From NCBI RefSeq assembly GCF_900290115.1, contig NZ_LT985749.1:238730-302729 (forward strand): 64,000 nt of DNA, written 5' to 3'. Below, piece after piece: positions 10,201 through 17,863 of the stretch. Numbering within the stretch: position 1 is the first letter of the stretch; the number at the start of each line of letters is the position of its first letter. The stretch comes from Alistipes sp. Marseille-P5061 (GTDB taxonomy: Bacteria; Bacteroidota; Bacteroidia; Bacteroidales; Rikenellaceae). The position numbers were made by a program, and so were the translations under genes. The notes below the pieces were generated by a model. The model was given only the letters and a program-made list of their open reading frames with translations, was not told the DNA's origin and searched no databases.

Positions 10201-10647
10201 GGTGCTCGTGCCGAGGGTCGTGCCCTTGACAATCACACTGGCGCCGATGACGGGGAGTCCCGCCCCGTCGACGACCTCACCCGTTACGACGACAGGGTTT
10301 TTGGACTTCGGAGCGGTCGGCTCCGCAGCCCGACGGGACAAGACGATGGAGGAGTTCTCTACGGCATAGCTGATATCGGTCGAACCGAAGAGCGTCGAGA
10401 GCACCGTGCCCAAAGGCATGTTGTCGACGTCGACCGATACGCGGCGCGTCACGTCGACGCTCTTGTCGTAGACGAAAAGATAGGTAGTTTGTTTTTCAAT
10501 CGCATCGAGCACCTGCTCCAGCGGGGCATCCGTCGCCTTCAGCGTCACGGCCACGCGCTGCGCGTAGGCTCCGCCTGCGAAAAAGCAGCACAAAAGTGCC
10601 AATACAGGCAAGAACACGAAGGCTCTTGCTTGCCTTTTCATTTTCAT
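7258..10647 (-). CDS. SusC/RagA TonB-dependent glycan transporter with STN signalling domain
   Basis: An 1129-residue outer-membrane receptor. Residues 1-29 are a Sec signal peptide ending AYAQ. Residues about 31-105 are an STN domain (LEQVLDAIEKQTTYLF), the part that contacts a FecR anti-sigma in the periplasm. About 119-200 is a carboxypeptidase-regulatory-like domain (VTGEVVDGAGLPVIGASV), about 205-345 the plug (NGKVAGVTI, MRGQKSI, YVIDGVP, ISVLNGAAAAALYGSDAANG). The rest is a beta-barrel ending in the outer-membrane signature LRLKF. The STN domain and the upstream sigma/FecR genes indicate substrate-responsive control. It imports oligosaccharides released by the surface GH18 enzyme, using TonB energy. 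Confidence 0.95.
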   Translation of the reverse strand: MKMKRQARAFVFLPVLALLCCFFAGGAYAQRVAVTLKATDAPLEQVLDAIEKQTTYLFVYDKSVDVTRRVSVDVDNMPLGTVLSTLFGSTDISYAVENSSIVLSRRAAEPTAPKSKNPVVVTGEVVDGAGLPVIGASVIVKGTTLGTSTGVDGSYSLQVPAPAESAVLTVNYLGYEPVEVAVGSRTQIRITLRESAVDVDAVVVTALGIKRSEKALSYNVQQVSSEELLAGKDVNFVNSLNGKVAGVTINASSSGVGGASKVVMRGQKSIMQSSNALYVIDGVPMFTTARDGGTEFASQGTTDPIADINPEDIESISVLNGAAAAALYGSDAANGAIVVTTKRGKAGFTSVTVSSNTEVMSPFMLPSFQNRYGTGDLLSSEGSIDRSWGQRLNKANYMGYDPASDYFQTGVTGTESFSFSTGTDKNQTYLSAAAVNSRGIVPNNGYDRYNFTFRNTTSFLKDRLTLDVSANYVIQKDRNMTNQGVYNNPLVGAYIFPRGNDWNDVKMYERYDMSRLLYTQYWPVGAAGMTMQNPYWINYRNLRENRKDRYMFNAQLSYDILDWLSVSGRLRVDNAHTDYTEKFYASTNTQLTEGSRNGLYGITTSKDKQVYGDVLVNINKTFGENWSLQANVGASISDLRYDAMKVRGPIPDGSITDEKPLLANVFNVQNLSNSSLTTRLQEGWREQTQSIFASAEVGFKNAYFLTLTGRNDWPSQLAGPHSNRSSFFYPSVGASVVLSEIIPNMPKNLSYIKLRASYASVGVAFERFIANPRYSWNASGLSWNTKTQYPMYDLKPERTKSFEVGLTMRFLKHFNLDFTYYDTRTQDQTFDPQVSTGSGSSTIYIQSGNIRNRGIELALGYSNTWGKFSWESNYTLSTNRNEILSLANNVVNPETGEHFSVDLLDMNGLGTAHFLLKEGGTLGDLYSFVDLKRDETGSIYIDADGKLATETIGNVDRYIKLGSVLPDANMAWRNDFRVGNFHFGFMISARLGGIVFSRTQAMLDYYGVSEASAAARDAGTVMINGGDYVDPNVWYSAIGGGNSVPQYYTYSATNVRLQEASIGYTIPRKKLGNLCEITLSLVGRNLWMLYCKAPFDPETIATTGNFYQGIDYFMMPSLRNIGFNLRLKF

Positions 10648-10864
10648 ATTTCAAGGTTTAAGTTGGTTAGTGTGTTCCCGCCGGGCGGCTCCTCGAATGT
10701 CTCCGCGCGGGGGAGACGGTCCGCACGTCGCGGCGTGCGGCACGGAATTGTTTCAAATGGGTGTAGTTCGTTTCTTCTTACATAGGCGTTCGTCTCGGTT
10801 TTTCGTTATTATTTTTTCTGTCTGTCATATTCTTTCGCATGCATCCGCCGCCTCCCCCCGGGGT
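10648..10864 (-). promoter_or_regulatory. Leader/promoter region of the susC operon with two hairpins
   Basis: A 217-bp gap between the fecR stop and the susC start. It contains two adjacent perfect inverted repeats: GTCTCC/GGAGAC at 10699-10717 and CCGCACG/CGTGCGG at 10721-10740. Neither is followed by a T tract on the minus strand. No canonical TAnnTTTG box is evident, which fits use of the dedicated ECF sigma factor rather than the housekeeping one (inference). Confidence 0.4.
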
Positions 10865-11797
10865 TCAGCGGATGTAGATAACGTCGCCACTCTCGCTGCG
10901 CTCGCAGACGAAGTCGGCGCTGCGCTGCAGCACCCACAGGGCGTGGTCGAGCCCCTCCGAGATGCGGATTTTGCCCGTGAAGCGGTTCGACGAGAAGTCG
11001 CGCCCGGGCGCCACCACGATGCGTACGTCGTAGTACTTCTCGAACTCCTCAATCAGCTCGCCGAACGAGGCGTCGCGGAAGGCTATCAGGCCGTCGCGCC
11101 ACTGGAAGTTCTCGTAGTCGGGAATCCGCCCCACCACGAGGCGGCCGTCCACCTGGCTCACCTGCTCGCCGGGCTGCAGCTCGACCTGACGGTCGCGGTC
11201 CACCACACGCACGCGCCCCTCGACGAGCGAGGTGACGAACTTGTCGCTTGCGGCATGCGCCTCGACGTCGAATTTCGTACCGAGCACCTCGACATCGCAG
11301 GCGAAGGTCTCGACCACGAAGGGGTGCTTCGCATCGTGCGCCACCTCAAAGAAGGCCTCGCCGTCGAGCCGCACGCGGCGCTCCCCATTGGAGAAGAGGG
11401 CCGGATAGCTCAGCTCGGAGCAGGCGTTCATGCAGACCTTCGTGCCGTCGGGCAGCACCAGGTCGACCCGCTGTCCGGCCGGAACCGAGACGGTATTGCC
11501 CGCGCCCGCCAGACGGTTGTGGCCGAGCTGTACGTAGAGGGCCGCCGCGCCGAGCGTCACGAGCACCACGGCGGCATAGCGGAGCAGACGACGGGCCCCG
11601 CGGAGCAGCTGCATCCGCGGACGGCGCGCCGCGGCACGCTCCGCATCCGTCAGCATCAGCATCGAGTCGAAGAGGCAGCGCTCCGAGAGCAGCTCGCGGC
11701 GGCTTTCGGGGTTGCGGTCGATTTCGTCGAGCAGGCGTTGCTCCTCCTCGACGGAGGTCTCTCCATTGAAAAAGCGGTAGAGCAGTTCTTTGTCCAT
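10865..11797 (-). CDS. FecR-family anti-sigma factor
   Basis: A 310-residue inner-membrane protein. The cytoplasmic N terminus (LLYRFFNGETSVEEEQRLLDEI) is the sigma-binding part. One transmembrane segment follows at about residues 70-90. The periplasmic FecR domain has the hallmark sequences VPAGQRVDLVLPDGTKV, NACSELSYP and RVRLDGEAFFEVAHD. A C-terminal DUF4974-like domain (FGELIEEFEKYYDVRI, FTGKIR) is homologous to STN folds. It should hold the adjacent ECF sigma inactive until SusC signals. ATG at 11797 is chosen over a GTG two codons upstream. Confidence 0.92.
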   Translation of the reverse strand: MDKELLYRFFNGETSVEEEQRLLDEIDRNPESRRELLSERCLFDSMLMLTDAERAAARRPRMQLLRGARRLLRYAAVVLVTLGAAALYVQLGHNRLAGAGNTVSVPAGQRVDLVLPDGTKVCMNACSELSYPALFSNGERRVRLDGEAFFEVAHDAKHPFVVETFACDVEVLGTKFDVEAHAASDKFVTSLVEGRVRVVDRDRQVELQPGEQVSQVDGRLVVGRIPDYENFQWRDGLIAFRDASFGELIEEFEKYYDVRIVVAPGRDFSSNRFTGKIRISEGLDHALWVLQRSADFVCERSESGDVIYIR

Positions 11798-11892
11798 AGT
11801 CACACTAATAACACCGAAAGGCGCCCTTCCCCTGAAAAAAAGTCGGATTTTTTTCGGATGCGGGCGCCCGGCGGCAGCTCCACGAGGAGCAA

Positions 11893-12480
11893 CTATTTGT
11901 CAATCAGCAGAAAAAGCATGAGAAGCGGAAGATAGTCCTTGAGCGAGACGCGCAGCGAGCGCATCGCCTTCGAGATTTCGAACTCGACGCTCTTGACCGT
12001 CGTTCCCAGAGCGGCGGCAATCTCCTTGTAGCTCTCGCCGCGGAAGCGGCTGCGGACGAAGACCTCGCGCGTACGGTCGGGCAGGCGGTCGAGCGTCTCG
12101 TTAACCAGCCGCCGGGCCTCGTCCGAGAAGAGCTGCGCGGGTTCGCACGCCTCGAGGGTCGAGATGCGGAGTTCGAGCATCCGCGCGCCGTGCGAATGGA
12201 GGTGCTCCTCGGCGCGCAGGCGCACCTGACGCGCGCGCAGGTGGTTGAGGCACTTGTTGCGGACGATGACCAGCACGTAGGGCGGGAGGCTCCGCTCCGA
12301 AAGGAGGGCACGACGCTCCCACGCCGCCATGAAACTCTCCATGACGATGTCCTCGGCCACGGCCGCATCGGTCACATACGACGCGGCAAAACGGATGAAG
12401 CGCGGCCTGTACTCCCCGAACAGGCGGTCAAAGGCCGCGAGGTCCAGCATTTCGCCTGAAGAAACCGACTCCATACCCAT
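11893..12480 (-). CDS. ECF RNA polymerase sigma factor (sigma-70 family)
   Basis: A 195-residue ECF sigma. Region 2 lies at about residues 10-85 (FDRLFGEYRPRFIRFAASYV, AEDIVMESFMAAW). Region 4 lies at about 125-180 (LDRLPDRTREVFVRSRFRG, YKEIAAALGTTVKSVE helix-turn-helix). The C-terminal tail is hydrophobic (LLMLFLLIDK), often seen in Bacteroidota ECF factors paired with FecR. It starts the operon-like series sigma-fecR-susC. It directs polymerase to the locus promoter when FecR is relieved. ATG at 12480 is used; a second ATG two codons on is possible. Confidence 0.93.
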   Translation of the reverse strand: MGMESVSSGEMLDLAAFDRLFGEYRPRFIRFAASYVTDAAVAEDIVMESFMAAWERRALLSERSLPPYVLVIVRNKCLNHLRARQVRLRAEEHLHSHGARMLELRISTLEACEPAQLFSDEARRLVNETLDRLPDRTREVFVRSRFRGESYKEIAAALGTTVKSVEFEISKAMRSLRVSLKDYLPLLMLFLLIDK

Positions 12481-12659
12481 CTCTCCTTTCTCTTCGCGCG
12501 GGGCATCTCCCCCACTGCACAGGTCCGGGCTCCGGGCCCCGGCCGGAGCGTTGCGTCGACTCCCGACCGGATGCGGATGCTCCGACCTTATGTATTATAA
12601 CACTTCAGCAGGCAAAACTCCTGACGCCACCCGCCACTTTTTTTCAGACAAATGCATAA

Positions 12660-12695
12660 AAAAGAGGAAAAAGCCCCCTCGAAAGGGAGCTTTTC
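12660..12695 (-). terminator. Intrinsic terminator of the pyrimidine cluster
   Basis: Minus strand: AAAAGC and GCTTTT outer arms with CCCT/AGGG inner pairing around a TTCG loop, followed by TTTTTCCTCTTTTTT. It lies about 50 bp past the pyrB stop and separates the pyr cluster from the sigma factor gene. Confidence 0.85.
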
Positions 12696-12743
12696 CGCAA
12701 ATTCGCAGCGTGTGCCGGCCGCACGGGCCGCCGCACAGCGGCT

Positions 12744-13829
12744 CTATTTCGCCTTCGACTCGCAGTAGGCGCAGCGGCACGTGCCGTCGGCGTGGCGCCG
12801 GAAGAGCTGGTCGACATCCTCCGTCGCCGAGATGCAGCGTCGGTTCGGGCAGACCAGCTCGTTGACGATGTACTCCTCGTCGAAATGGGGCGTATGGTCG
12901 AAGGGCTTGTTCTCGTCGGCCCACTTGAGCAGCGTGTAAATCAGCGCCATACGGACGAACTTGCCGTTCTCGACCTGGCGGAAGTAGGCCGCACGCGGGT
13001 CATTGTCGACCGCACGCGTGATTTCGTTCACGCGCGGCAGCGGGTGGAGGATAATCATATCCTTGCGGGCCGTCTTCAGCTTGTCGGGGTCGAGCACGAA
13101 GCTGTTCTTCACGCGGTCGAACTCCTCCTCGTCGAGGAAGCGCTCCTTCTGCACGCGCGTCATGTAGAGGATGTCGAGCTCGGGCATCACCTCCTCCATG
13201 GTGCGCACCTCGTGGAACTCCAGCTTCGAGTTGGCGCTCATCTCCTGCAGCATGTAGTCGGGCAGGCGCAGCTCCTCGGGCGAAATCAGAATCACGCGGA
13301 TGCCCTCGTAGCGCGAGAGCGCCTTGATGAGCGAGTGCACCGTGCGGCCGAACTTCAGGTCACCGCAGAAGCCGATGGTCAGGTGGTCGAAGCGCCCCTT
13401 CTCACGCTTGATGGTGAGCAGGTCCGTAAGCGTCTGCGTCGGGTGGGCGTGGCTGCCGTCACCGGCGTTGATGACCGGGATGCCGGCATACTGCGACGCC
13501 ACCAGAGGGGCACCCTCCTTGAAGTGGCGCATGGCGATGATGTCGGCGAAGCAGCGGATGACGCGCACCGTGTCGGCCACGGTCTCGCCCTTCGATACGG
13601 AGGAGGAATTGGCGTCCGAGAAGCCGATGACGGTGCCCCCCAGCTCCAGCATGGCCGACGTGAAGCTCAGACGCGTACGCGTCGAGGGTTCGTAGAAGAG
13701 CGTCGCCAGCTTCTTTCCCTTGCAGGCTTCGCTGTATTTGGCGCGGTTGGCGATGATGTCCTCGGCCAGCGCCACAATCTGTTCGGTTTCGGCGACCGAC
13801 AGGTCGGTCGGGTCTATCAGATGTCTCAT
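12744..13829 (-). CDS. pyrB: Aspartate carbamoyltransferase fused to a PyrI-type zinc tail
   Basis: 361 residues. It catalyses carbamoyl phosphate plus aspartate to carbamoyl aspartate, the committed step of UMP synthesis. The catalytic chain shows the carbamoyl-phosphate loop STRTR (about 49-53) in [12 protein letters not shown], the SVSKGET loop, [16 protein letters not shown] and HPLPRVNEI. After the usual end of PyrB (about 305) an extra roughly 55-residue tail carries Cys327-X4-Cys332 and Cys353-X2-Cys356 in CPNRRC...CAYC. That spacing and wording is the zinc-site signature of the regulatory chain PyrI. The nucleotide-binding allosteric domain of PyrI is absent. ATG at 13829 is chosen because the longer frame begins only with TTG. 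It is the last gene of the cluster. Confidence 0.93.
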   Translation of the reverse strand: MRHLIDPTDLSVAETEQIVALAEDIIANRAKYSEACKGKKLATLFYEPSTRTRLSFTSAMLELGGTVIGFSDANSSSVSKGETVADTVRVIRCFADIIAMRHFKEGAPLVASQYAGIPVINAGDGSHAHPTQTLTDLLTIKREKGRFDHLTIGFCGDLKFGRTVHSLIKALSRYEGIRVILISPEELRLPDYMLQEMSANSKLEFHEVRTMEEVMPELDILYMTRVQKERFLDEEEFDRVKNSFVLDPDKLKTARKDMIILHPLPRVNEITRAVDNDPRAAYFRQVENGKFVRMALIYTLLKWADENKPFDHTPHFDEEYIVNELVCPNRRCISATEDVDQLFRRHADGTCRCAYCESKAK

Positions 13830-13878
13830 ATCAGGCAATCAGCAATTAGCGGGTTTCACATTGTGCAGCGGCAGCCTC

Positions 13879-14520
13879 TCAGCGCTGCATCCAGCTCTCG
13901 TCCGAGGGGTTGTCGCGGAAGCGGAGCAGGCGCGCCTTGTCCTCGGGCTGGATGTAGCCCTCGTCGGCAGCCACCTCCACCAGGGCGTCGAGGTTCGAGA
14001 GGCTGTAGTTGACCACGCCGGCCTCCTTGAGCCGGTCCAACCCCTTCTTCATGCCGTAGGTGAAAATCGAAGCGACGCCCAGCACCTCGGCACCCGCCTC
14101 GCGCAGCGCGTTGACCACCTCGATGCAGGAGCCGGCCGTCGAGATGAGGTCCTCGATGACCACCACCTTCTGGCCCTTCTCCAGACGGCCCTCAATCTGG
14201 TTGCCGCGTCCGTGGTCCTTCGAACCGCTGCGGACGTAGCCCATCGGCAGGTTGAGAATCGTCGCCGTGATGGCGGCATGGGCGATTCCGGCCGTCGAGG
14301 TACCCATCAGCACCTCGGCCTCGGGGAACTTCGTGCGGACAATCTGCGCGAGGCCCTCCTCCACATGGCCGCGCACGACGGGGGCCGTGAGGGTCAGCCG
14401 GTTGTCGCAATAAATCGGGCTCTTGATGCCGCTCGCCCACGTAAACGGCTGCTCGGGGCGCAGGAAGACCGCGCCGATTGAGAGCAAATCCTTGGCAATT
14501 GATTTCTCCATCTTCTCCAT
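13879..14520 (-). CDS. pyrE: Orotate phosphoribosyltransferase
   Basis: 213 residues from the ATG at 14520 (MEKMEKSIAKDLL), the usual N terminus; upstream in-frame sequence is not family-like. It converts orotate and PRPP to OMP. Visible motifs are FTWASGIKSPIYCDNR, the GxSTAGIAHA loop, the lysine-rich YVRSGSKDHGRGN flexible loop and the PRPP-binding motif VVVIEDLISTAGS (about 119-131). Fifth step of the UMP pathway, between the glutaredoxin-like gene and pyrB in the cluster. Confidence 0.95.
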   Translation of the reverse strand: MEKMEKSIAKDLLSIGAVFLRPEQPFTWASGIKSPIYCDNRLTLTAPVVRGHVEEGLAQIVRTKFPEAEVLMGTSTAGIAHAAITATILNLPMGYVRSGSKDHGRGNQIEGRLEKGQKVVVIEDLISTAGSCIEVVNALREAGAEVLGVASIFTYGMKKGLDRLKEAGVVNYSLSNLDALVEVAADEGYIQPEDKARLLRFRDNPSDESWMQR

Positions 14521-14613
14521 CTTGATATTTCTCTTGTTCCGGTTCTTGTCAGCTGCGCTCCTGCAGCGGGGCACCCGCACCGCACCGCGGTCCGTCACCG
14601 CCCCGCCCGCGTG

Positions 14614-14877
14614 CTACGCCTCGAGCGCCTTGCGCAGCACCGCCTCCACCTCGTCGGGGTAAATCCCCCCTTCGTGGAGCTTCTCGCCTCCCACATAGAA
14701 GGTCGGCACGTAGTAATAGTCGTAACGGTCGGCCACTTCGGGCTCCTCCGACTCCTCGATGAGCTCGATTTCGACGGCCGCCAGTTCGGGGTGGGCCGCC
14801 TTCGCCTCGTCGATGTAGCGCAGCGCCCGCTTGCAGAAGGGGCAGTTGCGCAGGTAGAACAGTTTTACGGGTTTCAT
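14614..14877 (-). CDS. Glutaredoxin/thioredoxin-fold small protein
   Basis: 87 residues. The N terminus VKLFYLRNCPFCKRALR has a CxxC redox motif (Cys12, Cys15) after the first beta strand. The cis-proline segment VPTFYVGGEKLHEGG follows, as in glutaredoxin-like proteins. The ATG at 14877 starts exactly at the fold. It is embedded in the pyr cluster between pyrF and pyrE on the same strand, with short gaps. Why a thiol reductant sits there is unknown; a link to dihydroorotate dehydrogenase or nucleotide reduction would be speculation. Confidence 0.85.
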   Translation of the reverse strand: MKPVKLFYLRNCPFCKRALRYIDEAKAAHPELAAVEIELIEESEEPEVADRYDYYYVPTFYVGGEKLHEGGIYPDEVEAVLRKALEA

Positions 14878-14990
14878 ACGTCTCTCTTCAACAGTTGTCT
14901 GCGGGGCGTCTCCTCGGAGCCGCCGCCTCTCGGACAGCACCGCAAAATGTGCGCCGAAGGGCCCGGTCCTCCGTCACTCCCCCGCCCCGG

Positions 14991-15698
14991 CTATTCGCCC
15001 AGGAACTCGGCCACGCAGCGGCGGTAGGCTGCCACGGGGTCCGGTGCGGCCGTGATGGGGCGTCCCACCACGATGAAGTCGGAGCCGATTTCGCGGGCAC
15101 GGGCCGGAGTGGTCACGCGCACCTGGTCGGCCACGTCGCCGTCGGCGAAGCGCACGCCCGGCGTTACGGTCAGGAAGTCACGGCCGCACGCCTCGTGGAC
15201 CATGCCCGCCTCGAGCGGCGAGCAGACCACGCCGTCGAGCCCCGCCTCCTTCGTATTGCGGGCATACTGCACGATGGTCTCGTTCATCGAGGCTCCGATG
15301 AGCAGCTCGCGCTGCATGCGCTCCTCGCTCGTCGAGGTGAGCTGCGTGACGGCAATCAGCAGGGGCCGCGTGCCGTCCTCGCGCGTGAGCCCCTCGCGGG
15401 CGGCACGCATCATCTCGACGGTGCCCGCCGCATGGACGTTGCACATGTCGACGTCGAGCCGCGACAGGACGGCCATCGCCTTGCGCACCGTATTGGGGAT
15501 GTCGTGGAGCTTCAGGTCGAGGAAAATCCGGTGGCCCCGGCGCTTGATTTCGCGCACGATGGAGGGACCCTCGGCGTAGAAGAGCTCCATGCCGATTTTC
15601 AGAAAAGGTTTGCGCGCTTCGTCGCGGAACAGGTCGAGGAACCGGAAGGTATCCTCCGCCGACTTGAAGTCGCAGGCAATGATGACGTCGTGTTGCAT
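14991..15698 (-). CDS. pyrF: Orotidine 5'-phosphate decarboxylase
   Basis: 235 residues; converts OMP to UMP, the last pathway step. The catalytic signature DLKLHDIP (Asp61, Lys63, Asp66) is intact, preceded by [16 protein letters not shown] and [10 protein letters not shown]. The phosphate-binding end VTPGVRF and [10 protein letters not shown] is present. Length and motifs fit the bacterial monofunctional type. It is separated from pyrD by an unusual 347-bp spacer. Confidence 0.96.
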   Translation of the reverse strand: MQHDVIIACDFKSAEDTFRFLDLFRDEARKPFLKIGMELFYAEGPSIVREIKRRGHRIFLDLKLHDIPNTVRKAMAVLSRLDVDMCNVHAAGTVEMMRAAREGLTREDGTRPLLIAVTQLTSTSEERMQRELLIGASMNETIVQYARNTKEAGLDGVVCSPLEAGMVHEACGRDFLTVTPGVRFADGDVADQVRVTTPARAREIGSDFIVVGRPITAAPDPVAAYRRCVAEFLGE

Positions 15699-16045
15699 GG
15701 TATTGGTTGTTATGCTTTTTGTCGTTTTGTTTCGTTTTCGCTCTTTGCGCGGCAGGCCGCCGCCTTCAGCCGCAGGGACCGCACGGCGCGGTACCGCACT
15801 GCAATATTACGCAAAATCCGCCGTTTGCGCAACCCTCGCGCCTCCGGTCCGTCTTCGGTCAGCCTCCGTTTCGCTGCCCCCAAGCCGCATCCCGCCGCAT
15901 CCCGCCGCGTTCCGCTACCCTTCCGTCGCATCCCGGCTCAGGTCCGCCACCTCTCTGTCGCACCCTGTTCCGTTCCGCCACCCTTCGGCGGCGTTCCGAG
16001 GCGCCGGTCCGGAATCGGTCGGCACGGCGGCTCCCCTTCCGGGGA
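15699..16045 (-). other. Purine-rich intercistronic spacer between pyrD and pyrF
   Basis: 347 bp without a gene. The transcript (minus strand) is G/A-rich. It contains short, imperfect reiterations around GGGATGCGGC and GGTGGCGGA, for example two adjacent copies near 15880-15910. No hairpin with a T tract and no promoter was found. The pyr genes continue in the same direction on both sides. Confidence 0.5.
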
Positions 16046-16957
16046 TTACTCGGCGCAGCCGATGATGTCGCTCAGGCGCTCGATGCCGAGCCGCTCCATC
16101 TCGACGGGCAGCGCCTCGACAATCTCCTTCGAGGCGTAGGGGTTCACCAGATTGGCCGCCCCGACCTGCACGGCCGTGGCTCCGGCCATCATCATCTCAA
16201 TCACGTCGCGGGCCGACTGCACGCCGCCGCACCCCATCACCGGAATCCGGCATGCGCGGGCCACCTGGTAGACCATGCGCAGGGCCACGGGGAAGATGGC
16301 CGGTCCCGAGAAGCCGCCCGTCGTGTTGGCAAGGACGGCCCGGCGGCGGCGCGTGTCGATGCGCATGCCCAGCATCGTGTTGATGAGGCAGATGCCGTCG
16401 GCGCCCGCCTCCTCGCACGCCCGGGCAATCGAGACGATGTCGGTGACGTTGGGGCTCAGCTTGATGAAGACCGGCTTGGTCGTGACGGCCTTCACGGCAC
16501 ACGTCACCTCGGCCGCAGCCTCGGGCGAGGTGCCGAACGACATGCCGCCGTGGCGCACGTTGGGGCACGAGACGTTGACCTCAATGATGCCCACCTGCTC
16601 CTCGCCGTCGATACGCTCGCAGCAGTAGGCGTACTCCTCGACCGAGAAGCCCGAGATGTTGGCGATGACCGGCTTGTGGAAGAAGGTGCGCAGCCGGGGC
16701 AGCTCCTCCGAAATCACGGCGTCGATGCCGGGATTCTGCAGCCCGACGGCATTGAGCATGCCCGCCGTGCACTCCGCGATGCGGGGCGTGGGGTTGCCGA
16801 AGCGCGGCTCGCGCGTCGTCCCCTTGAAGGAGAACGAGCCGAGGATGTTGATGTCGTAGAATTCGCGGAACTCGTTGCCGTAGCCGAAGGTTCCGCTGGC
16901 CGGAACGACCGGATTGTCGAGCCGGAGCCCGCAGAGTACAACCGAGGTGTCTTTCAT
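16046..16957 (-). CDS. pyrD: Dihydroorotate dehydrogenase, class 1B catalytic subunit
   Basis: 303 residues from ATG at 16957 (a TTG lies just upstream). It oxidises dihydroorotate to orotate with FMN. Family features are NPVVPASGTFGYG, TPRIAECTAGMLNAVGLQNPG, the catalytic cysteine Cys131 in VNVSCPNV, FIKLSPNVTDI, NTTGGFSGPAI and GCGGVQSARD. A catalytic Cys (not Ser) and the neighbouring pyrK identify the NAD-linked class 1B heterotetramer. Confidence 0.95.
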   Translation of the reverse strand: MKDTSVVLCGLRLDNPVVPASGTFGYGNEFREFYDINILGSFSFKGTTREPRFGNPTPRIAECTAGMLNAVGLQNPGIDAVISEELPRLRTFFHKPVIANISGFSVEEYAYCCERIDGEEQVGIIEVNVSCPNVRHGGMSFGTSPEAAAEVTCAVKAVTTKPVFIKLSPNVTDIVSIARACEEAGADGICLINTMLGMRIDTRRRRAVLANTTGGFSGPAIFPVALRMVYQVARACRIPVMGCGGVQSARDVIEMMMAGATAVQVGAANLVNPYASKEIVEALPVEMERLGIERLSDIIGCAE

Positions 16958-17040
16958 CAATCGTGCATTTGTTTCGAAGCCCGGAATGCCGACGCATCCG
17001 CCGCTTCGTGGTATTCATTCTATGTATCCGGAGGGAGGCG

Positions 17041-17784
17041 CTACCAGAGAATCTCCTCCTTGAGCAGCACGGGGCCCTCCTTGCAGATGCGCTTGTTGCC
17101 CGTGAGGGTCTTGCAGCTGCACCCCATGCATCCGCCGAAGCCGCAGCCCATCCGCTCCTCAAACGAAAGCTGGCCCGAGACGCCGGGGGTAGCCTCGCAG
17201 AGCGCCCGCAGCATGGGCAGCGGGCCGCAGGCGTAGAAGTAGTCGAAGGCGGGCACCTCGGCCGCGATGGCCGTCGTGACGAAGCCCTTCACCCCCAGCG
17301 AGCCGTCCGCCGTAGCGATGTGGACGTTGCAGCCCAGCGCCCGGAACTCATCGGCATAGAAGAGCTCCCGCGCAGTGTTGAAGCCCAGCACCACCTCGAC
17401 CGGAAGCCCGCGGCCGCGCAGCTCGCGCGCCAGCGCATAGAGCGGGGGAACCCCCACGCCGCCGCCCACGAGCAGCGGACGGCTCGCCTCGTTGCGCGTC
17501 GAGAAGCCGTTGCCGAGTCCCGTCAGCAGGTCGAGCCTCTGACCCGGCTGCATGCGGCTCATCTGGGCCGTACCGTCGCCCACCACCTTGTAAATCAGCG
17601 TCAGCGTACGCCCGTCCCAGTCGCAGACCGAAATCGGACGCCGCAGGTAGTGCCCCTCGAGGGCGATGTTGACGAACTGCCCCGGGCGCGTAATCCACTC
17701 CGTATCGCCCCCGAGCACCATCCGCCATACGGCGTCGGTGAGCGGTTCGTTCCGCAGAATCTCGTATATGCCTTTCTTGTACAT
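17041..17784 (-). CDS. pyrK: Dihydroorotate dehydrogenase electron-transfer subunit
   Basis: 247 residues. Passes electrons from the FMN of PyrD through a [2Fe-2S] cluster and FAD to NAD+. The FAD region shows YLRRPISVCDWD and the NAD region LLVGGGVGVPPLYALAREL. Iron-sulphur ligands are Cys214, Cys219, Cys222 and Cys234 (CX4CX2CX11C) near the C terminus. Directly upstream of pyrD on the same strand, consistent with a PyrD-PyrK complex. Confidence 0.95.
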   Translation of the reverse strand: MYKKGIYEILRNEPLTDAVWRMVLGGDTEWITRPGQFVNIALEGHYLRRPISVCDWDGRTLTLIYKVVGDGTAQMSRMQPGQRLDLLTGLGNGFSTRNEASRPLLVGGGVGVPPLYALARELRGRGLPVEVVLGFNTARELFYADEFRALGCNVHIATADGSLGVKGFVTTAIAAEVPAFDYFYACGPLPMLRALCEATPGVSGQLSFEERMGCGFGGCMGCSCKTLTGNKRICKEGPVLLKEEILW

Positions 17785-17863
17785 CTTCTCTCTGTTGTCT
17801 TGGCTCCGCGCCGTGCGGCATGCGCCCCGGGAGCAGGCCCGCCCCCGGAGTCACCGCCGCGGA

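Noticed and set aside
7252..10785. 1177-codon frame antisense to susC
   Set aside because: Exactly opposite a clear SusC gene; composition is that of a shadow frame.
12570..12620. Possible sigma-70-like TATAAT box before the ECF sigma gene
   Set aside because: No matching -35 at normal spacing and not the Bacteroidota consensus; likely chance.
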